From contig NZ_PVBR01000008.1 of the NCBI RefSeq assembly GCF_002980495.1, forward strand, positions 62,001 to 126,000: a stretch of 64,000 bases of DNA. Direction: 5' to 3'. Positions 62,668 to 64,000 of this stretch are shown here, piece by piece. The notes beneath the pieces are model-generated. The model was not told the origin of the DNA, searched no databases, and saw only the letters and a list, made by a program, of their open reading frames with translations. This DNA is from Phyllobacterium phragmitis. GTDB taxonomy: Bacteria > Pseudomonadota > Alphaproteobacteria > Rhizobiales > Rhizobiaceae. Both the position numbers and the translations under genes were made by a program. How positions within the stretch are numbered: the first letter of the stretch is position 1; each line of letters begins with the position of its first letter.

Positions 62668-63003
62668 AATATCGTTGTTCTCGATGCAGGAGGCCATTTG
62701 AAGGCCTTTCATCGCATGGACGGCGCTGTACTGGCATCCATCGATATCGCTATGCGCAAGGCCAAGACCGCTGCGCTGTTTGAATGCAATAGCGAGGATA
62801 TCTGGGAATTCTGCAAGCCCGGCGCCGCGGCTCCCGGTCTCGAACTCACCAACGGGGGGCTTGCCCCTTATGGCGGTGGGATAGCTCTCAAATGTCCAAA
62901 TGGAGTTACTGCTGGGGCGGTCGGTGTTTCCGGCGGCAGCATTCAGCAGGACATGGAAATCGCTCAGGCGGCCCTCGCTACTTTCGAGGCAATGCTTGGT
63001 TGA
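62590..63003 (+). CDS. GlcG/HbpS family protein
   Basis: A 137-residue protein with AGGAGG nine bases before ATG 62590. LLESAEAKARELEVPVNIVV, LDAGGHLKAFHRMDG, then ASIDIAMRKAKTAALF and GGLAPYGGGIALK match the HbpS/GlcG family, whose members bind haem or act as accessory proteins of oxidoreductases. It is followed 33 bp later by an SDR gene, probably in one operon. Its 5' end is duplicated at 38.0 kb and an internal relic lies at 30.6 kb. Confidence 0.88.
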   Translation: MYVSSYQARALLESAEAKARELEVPVNIVVLDAGGHLKAFHRMDGAVLASIDIAMRKAKTAALFECNSEDIWEFCKPGAAAPGLELTNGGLAPYGGGIALKCPNGVTAGAVGVSGGSIQQDMEIAQAALATFEAMLG

Positions 63004-63036
63004 TGCCCGGGTTTCATAAACAGAAGGAAACGTGAA

Positions 63037-63840
63037 ATGACCAAAACCATCCTTATCACCGGTGCCGGTTCGGGCTTCGGCAAAGGTGCAGCCATCGGCA
63101 TGGCCAGGAACGGCCATAGCATTATCGCAACCACCCATGTCTCATCCCAGGTCACGCCGTTGCGCGAAGAAGCCGCAGTGCTCGGGCTGAAGAACTTCCG
63201 TGTAGAACGCCTCGACCTCTTTGATCCCTACGATATTAAGCAGGCACAAAGCTGGGACTTCGACGTGCTCTGGAACAATGCCGGCATGGGCGAAGCAGGT
63301 CCGGTCTGGGAAATTCCAGTCGATCTCGTCCGCAAAAACTACGAAGTCAATGTCTTTCTGCCACTGATCCTAACGCAGGGGGTCGTTCAGAAATGGGTAC
63401 GTGAAGGCAAGAAGGGCAAGGTGGTATTCACCTCATCCATGGGCGGTCTCTTCACGCCAGCCAATTGGGGCACCTATGTCTCGACCAAGCATGCGCTGGA
63501 AGCCTTTGCCGAGGCCATGCAGCAGGAACTGCATCCTTATGGCATCAAGATCCAGACCGTCAATCCAGGTGCCTACTACACCGGCTACAACGAGACAATG
63601 GCCGACAACCCCTTCCGTTGGCTTGATGACAGCAAGAACTTCACTAAGCGCGCCGACCTCCGAAAGGGCTTCGATGACTTCTTCGCCACGCCCGACGGCA
63701 AGATGGATCCGAAGGAAATGATCGACCGGATGATCGAGATCGTCCCGGCTGACACCGGCAAGTTTCGCAATGTGGTTCCGAGAAAAATCGAGGACATGCT
63801 GAAGCGACATCAGCTCGCAGCCTGGGAAAACCAGATCTGA
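63037..63840 (+). CDS. SDR-family oxidoreductase
   Basis: A 267-residue short-chain dehydrogenase with AGAAGGAAACG before ATG 63037. The cofactor motif is TGAGSGFGKG, NNAG is present (LWNNAGMGEAG), the catalytic Ser is in SSMGG, and Y147-x-x-x-K151 (YVSTK) is complete. It reduces a carbonyl or oxidises an alcohol with NAD(P); the substrate is unknown. It ends before a clear terminator. Confidence 0.9.
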   Translation: MTKTILITGAGSGFGKGAAIGMARNGHSIIATTHVSSQVTPLREEAAVLGLKNFRVERLDLFDPYDIKQAQSWDFDVLWNNAGMGEAGPVWEIPVDLVRKNYEVNVFLPLILTQGVVQKWVREGKKGKVVFTSSMGGLFTPANWGTYVSTKHALEAFAEAMQQELHPYGIKIQTVNPGAYYTGYNETMADNPFRWLDDSKNFTKRADLRKGFDDFFATPDGKMDPKEMIDRMIEIVPADTGKFRNVVPRKIEDMLKRHQLAAWENQI

Positions 63841-63892
63841 TAGCGAGCAAACGAGGTCCCCGGAGCGGCTCTTCCTCCCCGCCGCTCAACCT

Positions 63893-63933
63893 GCCCCGGG
63901 GGACATGTCACCATCAGTTCCCCGGGGCCTTTT
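63893..63933 (+). terminator. Intrinsic terminator after the SDR gene
   Basis: GCCCCGGGGGA (63893-63903) pairs with TTCCCCGGGGC (63918-63928) with one G-T pair around a 14-base loop, and CTTTT follows. It is a standard rho-independent terminator for the GlcG-SDR transcript. The last ~65 bases of the window show nothing further. Confidence 0.75.
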
Positions 63934-64000
63934 CTAAGGACGCCTTCAGAATTCCCCCGTCAGCTCCAATCGCTGGCCGGAACATCGCGACAATCGCTGC

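Noticed and set aside
1-64000. CRISPR arrays, rRNA and tRNA genes, complete insertion sequences
   Set aside because: I saw no regularly spaced repeats of CRISPR length, no rRNA or tRNA sequence, and no transposase-like protein in any frame.

Overview
The window is GC-rich DNA from an alphaproteobacterium, most likely a member of the Rhizobiales (Hyphomicrobiales). That placement rests on the gene families and gene order, not on a marker gene: no rRNA or tRNA was seen. The backbone is a large part of an integrative and conjugative element (ICE) of the type whose best-studied relative is the Mesorhizobium loti symbiosis island ICEMlSymR7A. Neither end of the element (integrase, attachment sites) lies in the window, and no quorum-sensing TraR/TraI genes were seen.

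Layout. 1-6.3 kb: a strawberry-notch-type helicase (5' end outside the window), a Toprim protein, a DUF2493 protein and a small membrane protein. 6.3-11.6 kb: cargo 1 (DUF2971, RidA, a secreted JAMM-like protein, phosphotransferase, GNAT, methyltransferase). 12.1-15.5 kb: ssb, an I78-type lipoprotein, a 55-aa protein, and the excision-control module: an XRE repressor (QseC-like), a DUF2285 antiactivator (QseM-like) and the activator FseA split over two reading frames. 15.7-20.6 kb: cargo 2 (methyltransferase, hydrolase, monooxygenase, two NTF2-like genes of which one is broken, TetR with two operators, an unknown protein). 21.0-30.4 kb: the excisionase RdfS, a RepA-like initiator with iteron-like repeats, DUF2840, TraF, DUF736, a lytic transglycosylase, a candidate oriT, the relaxase RlxS, DUF5710, the coupling protein TraG and a CopG protein. 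30.4-47.9 kb: cargo 3, inserted between copG and trbB. It carries a Pao-type aldehyde oxidoreductase operon, an aldo/keto reductase, a damaged two-component locus with a chimeric histidine kinase, LysR and MocR regulators, an azoreductase, hydrolases and two paralogous small secreted proteins. 47.9-57.7 kb: the trbBCDEJ-trbK-trbLFGI mating-pair-formation operon plus DUF2274. 57.9-64 kb: cargo 4 (a frameshifted winged-helix/ATPase/TPR regulator, an MFS transporter, a GlcG/HbpS protein, an SDR).

How it works together. By analogy with ICEMlSymR7A, QseC sets the expression of QseM, QseM holds FseA inactive, and FseA (made only when ribosomes shift +1) switches on rdfS. RdfS directs excision, RlxS nicks oriT, TraG couples the DNA to the Trb type IV secretion channel, and TraF, TrbC and the transglycosylase build the pilus and channel. 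The helicase, Toprim, SSB and RepA-like proteins would handle the single-stranded or excised form.

The points most worth following up are the frameshift in fseA, the candidate oriT, the kinase gene that has taken over the promoter and first 25 codons of a GlcG gene (the same ~240 bp is at 62.4 kb), and a small family of secreted proteins sharing the motif GYNAxDDFGxSEQNDLP. All functional statements come from reading motifs by eye; no database search was run.
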